Shown piece by piece: positions 8,484 through 16,663 of a DNA stretch of 49,665 nucleotides (the stretch's first letter is position 1; the number at the start of each line of letters is the position of its first letter). The notes under the pieces were generated by a model. It saw only the letters and a program-made list of their open reading frames with translations, ran no database searches and was not told the DNA's origin. Origin of the DNA: Actinomycetota bacterium (GTDB lineage Bacteria; Actinomycetota; Actinomycetes; Mycobacteriales; Pseudonocardiaceae); the NCBI GenBank assembly GCA_021324675.1, contig JAJPIR010000155.1:1-49665 (forward strand). Direction: 5' to 3'. The position numbers and the translations under genes are program-made.

Positions 8484-8541
8484 GGCATGGAGACATGTCG
8501 GGGTCAAGAACATCCTGGAAACCCCGATATGTCTCCATGCC
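8484..8541. repeat. 58-bp hairpin, palindromic repeat family B, copy 1
   Basis: Arms of 21 bp (8484-8504 and 8521-8541) pair at 20 of 21 positions; the left arm begins GGCATGGAGACATG and the right arm begins ACCCCGATATG. The loop is 16 bases. The left arm plus GTCAAGA recurs with few changes at 9500-9526 inside the CoA-transferase gene, and ACCCCGATATGG recurs at 45827. It lies in a gene-poor stretch (8319-8607) in which I see no gene. Confidence 0.75.
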
Positions 8542-8607
8542 AGGGAGTGACCGCCCACAACGGGTGGTTAGGGGAACTGCGCGGGGTTAGGCCGCGACCA
8601 CCTCGGT

Positions 8608-10527
8608 GTGGAAGGTTTGGCTAGGCATGCCGCCCTACGGCCACCGCGCAGCAGCCGCAGCGCCGTGGCGAACCCTGTGCCCGAACGCTGGGTACCAGAG
8701 CGGATCCTGCGCGGACACCTCGCCGGTGCCGGTGTAGCCGCCGAGCTGGCACGCTGCGGTGATGGCGTGGTGCTGACCGGGCCGGAGTCAGGGGGCGGAC
8801 CGCTGGTGTGCCGGCTGGACCGCCAGGGCCCGTGCGGCACCCTGCTCGATGAGCCGCTGGCGCAGGCCGCCTGCGGGTTGATGGCGGTCCACGGCTGGGG
8901 CCGCGGGCGTCGCGCCGCCCGGCTCGGGGTCGACTACGTCACCACCGCGGCCGGGGTAACGCTGGCACAAGGCGTGCTGGCCGGCTTGCTCGCCAGGCTC
9001 CGCGGCTGCCCGGCCCGCGGCATCACCGTATCGATGGCGGCTACCGCGTTGCTGGCGGTGTCTCCGTACCTTGCGGCAGGCACCGCCGACGAGCCCGACG
9101 TGCCATCGGCCCAGTTGAGATCGGGCCACCCACCGCCGTTTCGCTCCGCCGACGGGGTGGCCTTCGAGCTGGAGACCTTCTACGCCGAGCCGTGGCGCAC
9201 ACTGTGGACCAGCTTGGGAGTTTCCGACACCGTCGCCGGCCGCGCGTGGCGGCCATTCCTGCAGCGCTACGTCACCGCAGTAGCCCCGCTTCCGGCCGCC
9301 TTGCATACCGCCACCGAATCGCGCCCGTTCGCGGAGTTGACCTGTGCCGCAGCGGCCGCTGGGGTGGCCGTGCAGCGGCTACGCAAGCACGCGGAGCGAC
9401 GCGACGAGCTCGCCAGCAGCAAACCCTTCGCCCCACCCTGGACCCTCGAACCCCACCCTTGGCATGAACCCCACCCTCCTCACGAAGCCAACCATCCCCG
9501 GCACGGAGTCATGTCCGGGTCAAGAGGGTCGTGTTTACCCTGCCATGGATCCATGCCGGGGTCGGAACGAGCGAAAGATGGTCCGCTGGCCGGCATTGTC
9601 GTGGTCGAGGCAGGGCGGCGGGTGCAGGCACCGCTGGCCGCGCACCTGCTCGGCCAGCTCGGCGCCGAGGTGATCCGGATCGAACCAACCGGCGGAGACC
9701 CACTGCGCGCAACACCACCGATGGCCGGGCGTTGCTCCGCGCAATTCCTCGCGCTCAACCGCGGCAAGCGGGTCGTCGAGGCCGATCTGTGGAGCCCGGC
9801 AGGCCGCCGCCGCATAGTCGACGAGGCCGCCCATGCCGACGTATTCCTGCACAACTGGGTTCCTGGTAAAGCCGCCCAGCTCGGCCTGGATCATGACCAC
9901 CTCGCCGCAGTCAATCCCCGCCTGGTCTGCGCGCACGCCTCCGGCTGGGGCGATGCCCGGGGCCCTCACCCGCTGCCGGGTAGCGACTTCATGGTGCAGG
10001 CCTACACCGGACTGCCCGACCATCTCACTCCCGGCAGCGAGGCGCCCGCCGGGTCGCTGATGCCATTGCTCGACGTACTGGGCGGGCTGATCGCGGCCAG
10101 TGGCGTGCTCGCCGGGCTGCTCAGCCGCGAGCGGGACGGGCGAGGGCGCCAGGTACGCAGCTCGCTGCTGTCTGCGGCCACGTTGCTGCAAGCGCAGCTC
10201 GGTGGCTGCCGCGGGCCGAACGGGCGGCCGGAGTTCGGCGCCCTTGGAGTGCCCCTCGCCGCCTCCAACGGCCACCTGGTGATCAGCCGGACCGCCCCGG
10301 TAAGCGCGGTCACCGCTGCGCTGGGACTCCACGACCCCACCGAGGTACCGGCCGAGATCGCCGCCCACCCGGTCGACCGATCACTCGCGCTGCTCACCAC
10401 GGCTGGTATCGGCGCCGTCCGCGCCTGCCACCATCCCGCAGAACTGGTCCGTGATCTGTGGGCAGCCAAGCTGTTGGACCACCACGGCTGCGCGTTCGTC
10501 AGGCCGCCCTGGACGTTCGCGGCTTGA
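8608..10527 (+). CDS. Two-domain class III (CaiB/BaiF) CoA-transferase family protein with an unusual linker
   Basis: Encodes 639 residues from GTG 8608; later GTGs (near 8665) are alternatives, since the first 20 residues look non-conserved. Two CoA-transferase III halves are visible: an N-terminal one (about 30-260), and a C-terminal one (about 325-600) with the usual LAGIVVVEAGRRVQAPLAAH, LGQLGAEVIRIEPTGGDPLR, LNRGKR, and later LDVLGGLIAASGVLAGL. The usual catalytic Asp segment in the C-terminal half reads LPGSDFMVQAYTG. Between the halves, about residues 280-325, is a His/Pro-rich linker whose DNA matches the family B palindromic repeat at 8484, as if a repeat had inserted in frame. The family moves CoA between acids; the substrate here is unknown. 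Its 3' end overlaps the convergent acyltransferase by 29 bases. Confidence 0.85.
   Translation: MEGLARHAALRPPRSSRSAVANPVPERWVPERILRGHLAGAGVAAELARCGDGVVLTGPESGGGPLVCRLDRQGPCGTLLDEPLAQAACGLMAVHGWGRGRRAARLGVDYVTTAAGVTLAQGVLAGLLARLRGCPARGITVSMAATALLAVSPYLAAGTADEPDVPSAQLRSGHPPPFRSADGVAFELETFYAEPWRTLWTSLGVSDTVAGRAWRPFLQRYVTAVAPLPAALHTATESRPFAELTCAAAAAGVAVQRLRKHAERRDELASSKPFAPPWTLEPHPWHEPHPPHEANHPRHGVMSGSRGSCLPCHGSMPGSERAKDGPLAGIVVVEAGRRVQAPLAAHLLGQLGAEVIRIEPTGGDPLRATPPMAGRCSAQFLALNRGKRVVEADLWSPAGRRRIVDEAAHADVFLHNWVPGKAAQLGLDHDHLAAVNPRLVCAHASGWGDARGPHPLPGSDFMVQAYTGLPDHLTPGSEAPAGSLMPLLDVLGGLIAASGVLAGLLSRERDGRGRQVRSSLLSAATLLQAQLGGCRGPNGRPEFGALGVPLAASNGHLVISRTAPVSAVTAALGLHDPTEVPAEIAAHPVDRSLALLTTAGIGAVRACHHPAELVRDLWAAKLLDHHGCAFVRPPWTFAA
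9500..9560. repeat. Palindromic repeat family B, copy inside the CoA-transferase CDS
   Basis: GGCACGGAGTCATGTCCGGG (from 9500) followed by TCAAGA aligns with the left arm of the hairpin at 8484, and ACCCTGCCATGGATCCATGC (from 9537) aligns with its right arm. CGTGTTTACCC also matches the copy at 45861. The reading frame runs straight through it. Confidence 0.6.
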
Positions 10528-11662
10528 GGCCGCGGGTGTTGGCCAGCCGGCGGTCGTAGAACGCCATCAAGGCACGGTGTGCTGGCCGCTCGATCAACTG
10601 GGTGAGCAGCCAGCCCAGCAGCAAGCCCGTCGCGAGCATGGCGGCGCTTTGCTCAACGGGGCCTGCACCGAGATCCTGGAGGTGGCGCATGATCAGGAAG
10701 CCAATGGTCTGATGGACCAGGTACAGACCGTAGGAAATGCCGGCCAGCCAGTGCACAGCTGTGCGCAACGAGCTGGGGACCCACCGGCCCCAATCGGGAA
10801 TGCGAGCAGCCAGGCAGACCAGCGCGATGCCACCGGCAACTCCGATCGTGGCTGTCCAGTCCTCGAACCACCCATCCGGCCCGAGCGCGGCAGTGTGCAT
10901 GACATGCCCGAATAGGCAGGTCGTGAGCAACCCGGTGAAGTGCAGGGGCCTTAGGCGCCCATTGGCCCACAGCCAGATTGCGGTGCCAGCGACAAACAGG
11001 TGTGCCCGGTGAAAACCTAGCCCGTCGACGACCATCCGGTAGGCCTCCGGCGGCCCGGCAGCCCGCACTGGCCAGAGGACCAGCGGCAGCAGCACCGCTG
11101 TCCACAGCACCGCGTGCAACTTGCGACCATGGCCCCAGCGCGTGCGCCACAACAGGGCAGCTGTCGTGAAGGCGATCAGCTGTAATGGCAACGTCCAGTA
11201 GGAGCCGTCGAGAAACGGGAAATCGTGCGGTTTCCAGTTCCCCAGCAAAAGCAAGTTACCCACCAGGTCACGCTTGGTGGGGGTGTACCACTGTGCCGGG
11301 CTGAACTGGTGCGTGATCACCCACGTCAGCACCACCGCAGCCAGGAAAGCCGGCACGAGCCGCGCTATCCGGCCCCACCAGTACCGGCCGGTGGAGTGGC
11401 GTCTGACCGTCGCGGACGCGAAATACGCCGAGACGACCAGCAGCAGGCTCGCCCCGACCTGGTGAGGAAAGCTGAACGGGCGCGGCGCCAACTCAGGGTG
11501 CACGATCGGGGCCACGAAGGTCGTGTGGTAGATCACCACCAGCAGGACAAAACCGCCACGCAGCACGTCCCAGCTGGCATGACGCTGGCTGGTAGTTCGT
11601 GTCGCCGGGGCGGCGCCCGGCTCGGCACGCTCAAGGACGGCCCTGCTGATGCCGCCGTTCAC
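10499..11662 (-). CDS. Acyltransferase family 3 (OafA/YrhL-type) membrane protein
   Basis: Encodes 387 residues with about ten hydrophobic helices. The N-terminus has RHASWDVLRGGFVLLVVIYH, which matches the family pattern in which an early Arg and a His after the first helix are catalytic. The later segment SYGLYLVHQTIGFLIMRH and the ending LIERPAHR are also typical. Such enzymes transfer acetyl or other acyl groups from the cytoplasm to sugars, lipids or antibiotics on the outer side of the membrane. The substrate is unknown. The gene is divergent from the Na+/H+ antiporter across a region holding two long palindromes, and its 3' end overlaps the convergent CoA-transferase gene. Confidence 0.87.
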   Translation of the reverse strand: MNGGISRAVLERAEPGAAPATRTTSQRHASWDVLRGGFVLLVVIYHTTFVAPIVHPELAPRPFSFPHQVGASLLLVVSAYFASATVRRHSTGRYWWGRIARLVPAFLAAVVLTWVITHQFSPAQWYTPTKRDLVGNLLLLGNWKPHDFPFLDGSYWTLPLQLIAFTTAALLWRTRWGHGRKLHAVLWTAVLLPLVLWPVRAAGPPEAYRMVVDGLGFHRAHLFVAGTAIWLWANGRLRPLHFTGLLTTCLFGHVMHTAALGPDGWFEDWTATIGVAGGIALVCLAARIPDWGRWVPSSLRTAVHWLAGISYGLYLVHQTIGFLIMRHLQDLGAGPVEQSAAMLATGLLLGWLLTQLIERPAHRALMAFYDRRLANTRGLKPRTSRAA

Positions 11663-11700
11663 CAGCGCTCTCCGCTGTGTCTGGCCACGCCCCTCCTACC

Positions 11701-11803
11701 GACTGCCGACCAGGCTTCCCGGCGCACCAGCGCAGCAGGCTACCAGGAGCGCAGCCAACCACTAGCGTGGAAAGCGGTGCGCCGGGAAGCCTGGTCGGCA
11801 GTC
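11701..11803. repeat. 28-bp perfect inverted repeat in the divergent promoter region
   Basis: The arms at 11701-11728 (begins GACTGCCGACCAGG) and 11776-11803 (ends CCTGGTCGGCAGTC) pair perfectly over 28 bp with a 47-base spacer. The right arm overlaps by six bases the next palindrome at 11798. Position between two divergent genes means at least one transcript would begin with or run through this structure. Confidence 0.85.
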
Positions 11804-11849
11804 ACCGCTGTGACTCGCAGCCATGGCTGCGAGTCACAGCGGTGACTGC
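11798..11849. repeat. 52-bp perfect palindrome upstream of the antiporter gene
   Basis: The sequence is self-complementary over 52 bases with its centre at 11823/11824 (GCAGCCATGGCTGC) and no spacer. It contains GTCACCGCTGTGACTCGC and its mirror, so it is itself built of shorter inverted units (GTCACAGCGGTGAC). It ends 23 bases before the antiporter ATG. Possible roles are a regulator binding site, a transcript-protecting hairpin or a cruciform; none is shown. Confidence 0.85.
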
Positions 11850-11872
11850 GGGACGGGCGGGAGGTGCCGGAG

Positions 11873-13432
11873 ATGCGCGCTGTCGAGACAGTGCTCTTCC
11901 TCGTCATCCTGGCCACGGTGGTGGCCACTTTCGCCCGGCGGTGGCGGGTACCCGCACCCTCGCTGCTGGTCATCGCCGGCGTGCTCGTCGGTTTGGTGCC
12001 AGGAGTGCCGACCATCGTGGTCACCCCCGACATCGTGAGCCTGGTGGTATTGCCGCCGTTGCTGTACGCCGCCGGGGAGGAGCTGCCCTGGCGCGACCTT
12101 CGAGCGGTATGGCGACCGGTCAGCGTGCTGGCGGTGGGGCTGGTGCTGGTCTCCGCCGCGGCCGTGGGTGCGATCGCGATCGCGCTCACCCCGCTACCAG
12201 GGGGCATGGCTTTCGTGCTGGGGGCCGTGCTGGCCAGTACCGACCCGGTCGCGGTGACAGCATTGGCGCGCCGGTTGGCACTGCCCCCTCGGGTGCAAGC
12301 ACTGGTGCAGGCCGAGAGTCTGTTCAACGACGCGACGAGCCTGCTGCTGTTCCGGATGGCGCTGTCGCTGGCCATCGCCGGCGGCACCGTCTCGTGGAAC
12401 CACACGGCTGCCGAGTTCGCCGTGCTGGCCGGCGGCGGGATCGCAGTAGGCGCCGTGATCGCCGGCGGCGCCTACCTGGTCCGGCGACGCACCGAAGACC
12501 CTGTGCTGGAGACCGTGGTTGCGCTGGTGACCCCCTACGCGGCCTACGTACTGGCCGAGTCGATCCACGCGTCGGGGGTTACCGCCGTCGTGGTGGCCAG
12601 CGTCATCCTCGGTACGCAGGCCACACGGATGACGACTCCGCACGTGCGCCTGCAACTGTCGGCGGTGTTCGAGACCGTGGTCTTCCTCCTGGAAAGCGTG
12701 GTGTTCGGGCTCATCGGCCTGCAGCTACCCGCGCTGTTGCGAGGGTTGGCGGCCCTGGACAGGCTGTGGCCACTGCAAGCACTGGCCGTCGCGGCGACGT
12801 TGATGGTGGTCCGGGTGGCCTGGGTGTTCCCGCTGTCAGCGCTCCGGCAGCACCTCCATTACGGGGAACGGCCGTCGTGGCGGGTACCGGCCGTGGTGTC
12901 GTGGGCAGGGACCAGGGGGGTCGTCCCGCTGGCCGCCGCCCTGTCGATCCCGCTCAGTACCAGCGGGGGAACTGCACTACCCGATCGGGACCTGGTGCTG
13001 CTGCTGACCACTGCCGTTATCGTGTTGACCCTGGTGGTGCAGGGATTCACCCTCGCCCCGCTGGTTCGGCGAGCGGGCATTGCGGTGGACGCTGCCGACC
13101 TCCGGCAGGAGGACGCCACCGCGCGGCTGCAGCTGGCCAACGCAGGATTGTCTTATCTCGATCACCTCACCAGGACCCAAGCCGCACCCCAGATTGTGAT
13201 CGAGGCATTGCGCGCCGCCTGGCTGGACCGCATCCAGCGAATTCAGGAGCGCAACGCCTCCGAGCCTCCGTACACTGCATCGACCTACCGTCAACTGCGC
13301 CGGGAACTGCTCGATGTGGAAAATGCCGAGCTGGACCGCCTGTACCACGACGGCACGATCAGTGACGTCACCCGCCGGCGGATCCAGCGGTCGCTCGATC
13401 TGGAGCACGCCGGGCTCGGTGAAGCACCGTAG
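11873..13432 (+). CDS. Na+/H+ antiporter, CPA1 (NhaP) family
   Basis: ATG 11873 is chosen because GGGAGG lies eight bases before it; a GTG at 11864 in the same frame has no such site. The protein has 519 residues and about twelve membrane helices. The CPA1 signature is visible in STDPVAVTALARRL and ESLFNDATSLLLFRMAL (about residues 125-160), which carry the Asp of the ion site. WAGTRGVVPLAAALSIP (about 345) is the conserved later helix. A cytoplasmic C-terminal tail of about 110 residues is rich in charged residues. It would exchange Na+ or K+ for H+ for pH and salt balance. A hairpin starts at its stop codon. Confidence 0.9.
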   Translation: MRAVETVLFLVILATVVATFARRWRVPAPSLLVIAGVLVGLVPGVPTIVVTPDIVSLVVLPPLLYAAGEELPWRDLRAVWRPVSVLAVGLVLVSAAAVGAIAIALTPLPGGMAFVLGAVLASTDPVAVTALARRLALPPRVQALVQAESLFNDATSLLLFRMALSLAIAGGTVSWNHTAAEFAVLAGGGIAVGAVIAGGAYLVRRRTEDPVLETVVALVTPYAAYVLAESIHASGVTAVVVASVILGTQATRMTTPHVRLQLSAVFETVVFLLESVVFGLIGLQLPALLRGLAALDRLWPLQALAVAATLMVVRVAWVFPLSALRQHLHYGERPSWRVPAVVSWAGTRGVVPLAAALSIPLSTSGGTALPDRDLVLLLTTAVIVLTLVVQGFTLAPLVRRAGIAVDAADLRQEDATARLQLANAGLSYLDHLTRTQAAPQIVIEALRAAWLDRIQRIQERNASEPPYTASTYRQLRRELLDVENAELDRLYHDGTISDVTRRRIQRSLDLEHAGLGEAP

Positions 13433-13471
13433 GACCCCGTGATGGCGACGGTGGTAAGGGGAGGTCCTACG
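13428..13471 (+). terminator. Hairpin after the antiporter gene
   Basis: CGTAGGACC (13428-13436, includes the TAG stop) pairs with GGTCCTACG (13463-13471). There is no U tract. It could end the antiporter transcript or lie in the leader of the gene at 13502. Confidence 0.5.
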
Positions 13472-13501
13472 ATGCCTGCGGCCTAGGGAGGCGGATCGGA
13501 T

Positions 13502-14032
13502 ATGGCGGGATCCGAGGCATTGAGGGTGACGGCTCTGGAGTGGATCGTGGTCGCGGCGGGTTTGCTGGCGTACATATGCAGTTTCCTGCCGTGGTACACC
13601 CTGACCGCCAGCGTCCCGATCCTCGGACTGACCCAATCGACCAACGTTAACGCCTGGGGCGCCGGCTTCGGCGCATGGTTTTCGGTGCTGCTGCTGGTTG
13701 CTGCGGCAGGCGTGGTGCTGGCAAGCATGGTGGTTGGCGGGCGGCTGCGGCGGCCCGCGACCCGATCACTGATCACGCTGGGCCTTGCTGCGCTGGCGTT
13801 CATCACCATCGTGCTGCGCTGGGCGACGTTCCCAGACGCGGCAGGCGGGTTGGGCAGGATCGGTGATCTCGGCGATGTCCAGCTGGGCTCGTTCACATTT
13901 GGCAACGCGTTCCGGGTCACCAGCGGCGCCTCGGTAGGTCTTTACCTGGGGCTGAGTGCGGCAGTCGCGGCGCTCGCCGCGTCGTCGCTGACCTTCCGCG
14001 CCGCCGCCCGCGAGTGGCACTCAGTGCCCTAG
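13502..14032 (+). CDS. Small membrane protein, unknown function
   Basis: Encodes 176 residues with four predicted helices (about 14-33, 55-80, 92-110, 140-165). The N-terminus LEWIVVAAGLLAYICSFLPW has the pattern of actinobacterial four-helix proteins seen near DUF4190-like or similar short membrane proteins; I cannot assign a family. GGGAGG lies upstream. It is in the same direction as the antiporter, 69 bases after its stop, and may share its transcript if the hairpin leaks. Confidence 0.7.
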   Translation: MAGSEALRVTALEWIVVAAGLLAYICSFLPWYTLTASVPILGLTQSTNVNAWGAGFGAWFSVLLLVAAAGVVLASMVVGGRLRRPATRSLITLGLAALAFITIVLRWATFPDAAGGLGRIGDLGDVQLGSFTFGNAFRVTSGASVGLYLGLSAAVAALAASSLTFRAAAREWHSVP

Positions 14033-14141
14033 CAACCAGCGGCACCCGGGCCGGCGCCGCCCGTCCAGTGTCACTTTCGCGTTCTCGACGGCTGCGGTAC
14101 CTGTCTAACCACGGCCTGCATCCGCACATGCGGTTTGGGCG

Positions 14142-14324
14142 TTACGAGGCCTCGGCGGTGAGGGCACACGCACGCAGGGCGTCAGCGGCCTTGCGGGCCT
14201 CGTCCCGGGTCAGGTCAACGCTGTGCTGGCGGATGGTGAGGGTGACGTACGGGTCCTGCTCGTGCGCTTGCACGGTCAGCAGTTCCTCGCCGGTCACGGT
14301 GCTGAGATAGAACGAGGCAATCAT
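14142..14324 (-). CDS. 60-residue hypothetical protein
   Basis: Starts with ATGA overlapping the stop of the alpha/beta-hydrolase, so it is translationally coupled to it. It reads like a real small globular protein: FYLSTVTGEELLTVQAHEQD, then VTLTIRQHSVDLTRDEARKA and ADALRAC. No family is recognised. The pattern of beta strands followed by an amphipathic helix is regular. With the hydrolase frameshifted, coupling may be lost. Confidence 0.6.
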   Translation of the reverse strand: MIASFYLSTVTGEELLTVQAHEQDPYVTLTIRQHSVDLTRDEARKAADALRACALTAEAS

Positions 14325-15138
14325 GATCTTCTCCCATCGGACGCGAAGATGTGCGGCGCGGCGCTGACCGCCAGCAGGGCGGCGATTGGCGGGCTCGGCG
14401 GGGAGAGATCGACCTCGCCCCCGTAATCCTGAACCAGGGCCTTGGCGACCGCTCCCGGTTGGCTTAAGAACCTGAAATGGCTGCCTGGCAGCTCGATCAG
14501 CCGGCCGGGGGCAGGCACCGTATGAACTGCGCAGGAATGCTGGGGAAAGGCGCGATCCTCGGTGAACACGATGTAGTCCCTGGGGATGCGACCGCAGCGT
14601 TTCGCGGTGGTTTTCACCGCAGTGGTGAACGGGGCCACCGGCTCGGCCGCGAGCATGGCGAGGCTCCGCGAAACGGTATGGTCGTCGACGTCCGTATACA
14701 GAATGTCCTTCAGTGGAACGTCCGATCGATACCGCACGTATCCGTCCTGGCCTGGAATCACGTACGCACCCAACGGGCTTTCACTGCGCTGAAAGACTTC
14801 CCATACGGTTTGCCCGTCGGGCACCATCAGCGCGGCCATGAAGACGAGCTTCTTGACAACTGCGGGACACAATTCCGCGGCGTGCGAAATGACACCACCA
14901 GCGCTGCTGTGCCCGACGAGAATGACTGGCCGGTTTTGCGCCTCGATGACTGTGCGCAGCCGTCGGCGTAACAGTCCAGCGTGATGTCGTCGATCGGGGT
15001 CGGGTCGCCAGCGCGCCCAGGAAGGTTCGGCGTGACAGCGATGTGGCCGGCACGCATGAGGCGATCAGCCAGGCGCTCGAAACACCAAGCACCGTGCGCA
15101 CCACCGTGTACCAGTACGAATGTCTGACCGAAGGTCAC
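14321..15138 (-). pseudogene. Alpha/beta-hydrolase, split by a single-base frameshift
   Basis: The 5' frame from ATG 15138 begins MTFGQTFVLVHGGAHGAWCF, the oxyanion HGG motif, and runs to TLDCYADG; then it loses sense. Moving to the next frame at about 14958-14963 restores LRTVIEAQNRPVILVGHSSA and GG, which holds the nucleophile elbow GHSSAG, followed by a good hydrolase C-terminal half with the catalytic His in LPGSHFRFLSQP. One missing base explains it all. The joined protein would be about 272 residues, like esterases of the methyl salicylate/hydroxynitrile lyase type. As given, no full-length enzyme can be made; an assembly error is an alternative. Confidence 0.8.
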
Positions 15139-15594
15139 CGGAACCTCCTGTTGCCGGACTGTTGCGCTTAGCCCACAGCGTGCATGGCGGCAGTTGGCAC
15201 CCAGTTGGTGTCGGCTTGGCGAACCAGGACAAGACCGATTCGCCGTAATGCGCTAGGCGTGCAGGACGAGGTAATGGCGGCCGAGGGATTTACCGGGCCG
15301 GCCAGCTGGGCATCATCCCGGCCCCGCAGCCACCAGGGCGGCCGGCACGAATGAGGACGAGACCGGGCGGTCTACACCGTTGTGCTCCAGCAGCTGGTAA
15401 GCAGGGTCTGAGCTGGGCCCAGGGTGGGTACCCGCAGCGAGGAGGGACCTCACACGGTAGGTCGACGGCTCGGGTTAGGAGATCAGGCCATGTGGACAGC
15501 ACCGCGCTCCACCACGGGTACCAGCCGGGTACCGGATCAGCTACCCATCCTGCAGCGGGGACGCCATCGCCGGCCGGAAGACGGAGCGTGCGTG
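15139..15594. other. Gene-poor stretch before the hypothetical gene at 15595
   Basis: No convincing gene is seen. An in-frame upstream ATG at 15490 with a TAGGAG site could lengthen the next gene by 35 residues, but those residues (Arg/Pro/Gly-rich) look non-coding. Confidence 0.4.
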
Positions 15595-16128
15595 ATGGAG
15601 TACGTCTCGGTGCTGGCCGGGTGCGCCTTCACCGACCATCCTCGGTGCACCCATCCGGCGCTCGCCACCCTGGCCCGGTTGGTCAACGACTGGATCGATG
15701 ACGACAAGACCCGAAGCGAACTCGCGCTGCTCGCCCCGGATCTGATCGGCACCGGCACACGCGACTTGCGCACCACGCACAGTGTGGTGGCGAGCTGCCT
15801 GTCAGCCGCCGCGGCAATCCGGCCGCTGCCACCGGCGGCTGCCGCTGCGCTCGCCAAGTCGCGCAAGCGAATCCGAGACCTCAACCGTGGCCGGCGGGGG
15901 TCGCGGGCGCGGTTGGCCTGCTGGCAGGTGCTCAACCCAGCGGGCGTGATGGTCGGCTCGGCGTTCCAGGTGCTGATCGCGAACCTGCGCGATCTTCCCC
16001 GGCAGGAGCAGAACGCCCGGCTGCGCACCCTGATGCACGAGGCAGTGACCGACTGCCAGCAGACGCTCCGCGGGCCAGCCGCCGAACATCCGGCACCCGG
16101 AGGTCAGCTATCTGAGCCGCTCCCGTAG
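15595..16128 (+). CDS. Hypothetical protein, mostly helical
   Basis: Encodes 177 residues from ATG 15595, with GGAG eight bases upstream; ATG 15490 is a possible longer start with its own site. The sequence opens MEYVSVLAGCAFTDHPRCTH and PALATLARLVND, then mostly amphipathic helix, with an Arg/Lys-rich stretch KSRKRIRDLNRGRRGSRAR in the middle. No family is recognised. Two Cys and two His in the first 20 residues might bind metal, but the spacing matches no motif I know. It is convergent with the VOC gene. Confidence 0.6.
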   Translation: MEYVSVLAGCAFTDHPRCTHPALATLARLVNDWIDDDKTRSELALLAPDLIGTGTRDLRTTHSVVASCLSAAAAIRPLPPAAAAALAKSRKRIRDLNRGRRGSRARLACWQVLNPAGVMVGSAFQVLIANLRDLPRQEQNARLRTLMHEAVTDCQQTLRGPAAEHPAPGGQLSEPLP

Positions 16129-16493
16129 GGGCGGGTGAGCAATTCCAGAACATGGCCGTTGGGGTCGTCAAAGTAGACCCCACGGCCACCATCCCGGGTA
16201 TTGATCTCGCCAGGTTGCTGGTGATGCGGGTCGGCCCAATAGTCGAGCCGCTGCGCCTGGATCCGGCCGAAGATGGTGTCGAAGTCTTCCTCACCGACCA
16301 GGAAGGCGTAGTGCTGCGGGTGGATGTCCTCCGAGGTATCGATGAAATCGAGGCTCACCCCGTTATCCACATTCACCACAAGGAACGGACCAAAGGGCGT
16401 CGGCGCTGGCAGACCCAATAGATCGCTAAGGAAAGTGGCTGCGGCTCGTTTATCTCGAGCCGCGACGATCGTGTGATTGAGTTCAACAGCCAT
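16104..16493 (-). CDS. VOC superfamily (glyoxalase/dioxygenase-like) protein
   Basis: Encodes 129 residues with the paired beta-alpha-beta-beta-beta layout of vicinal oxygen chelate proteins. It opens MAVELNHTIVAARDKRAAAT, where His7 fits the first metal ligand. HYAFLVGEEDFDTIF (about 61-75) fits the second half and its His, and GRGVYFDDPNGHVLELLT (about 104-121) is the standard C-terminal motif with the Glu ligand. Members include glyoxalases, dioxygenases and bleomycin-type binding proteins; the substrate cannot be told. It stands alone and overlaps the convergent hypothetical gene by 25 bases. Confidence 0.88.
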   Translation of the reverse strand: MAVELNHTIVAARDKRAAATFLSDLLGLPAPTPFGPFLVVNVDNGVSLDFIDTSEDIHPQHYAFLVGEEDFDTIFGRIQAQRLDYWADPHHQQPGEINTRDGGRGVYFDDPNGHVLELLTRPYGSGSDS

Positions 16494-16663
16494 AACTTCA
16501 CCCTACCCCCGTCCCGCCCGCAATCTGGGGGTTGTCCGCGAGGGCGGAACGTGGCTGAGCGCACCACCTGCGCCGGGCTGCCACTACCCGCATGGCTGTG
16601 CCGGTGGCGCGCGTGGCCACCACCACAGGGGACGATCATGCAGCCGATGATGCCGGGCCGGGC

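Noticed and set aside
8299-8538. Leftward frame with LMSYVVGMTLLGHPTTVFTA
   Set aside because: It looks protein-like for about 40 residues but begins inside a palindromic repeat and has no start signal; at most a gene fragment.
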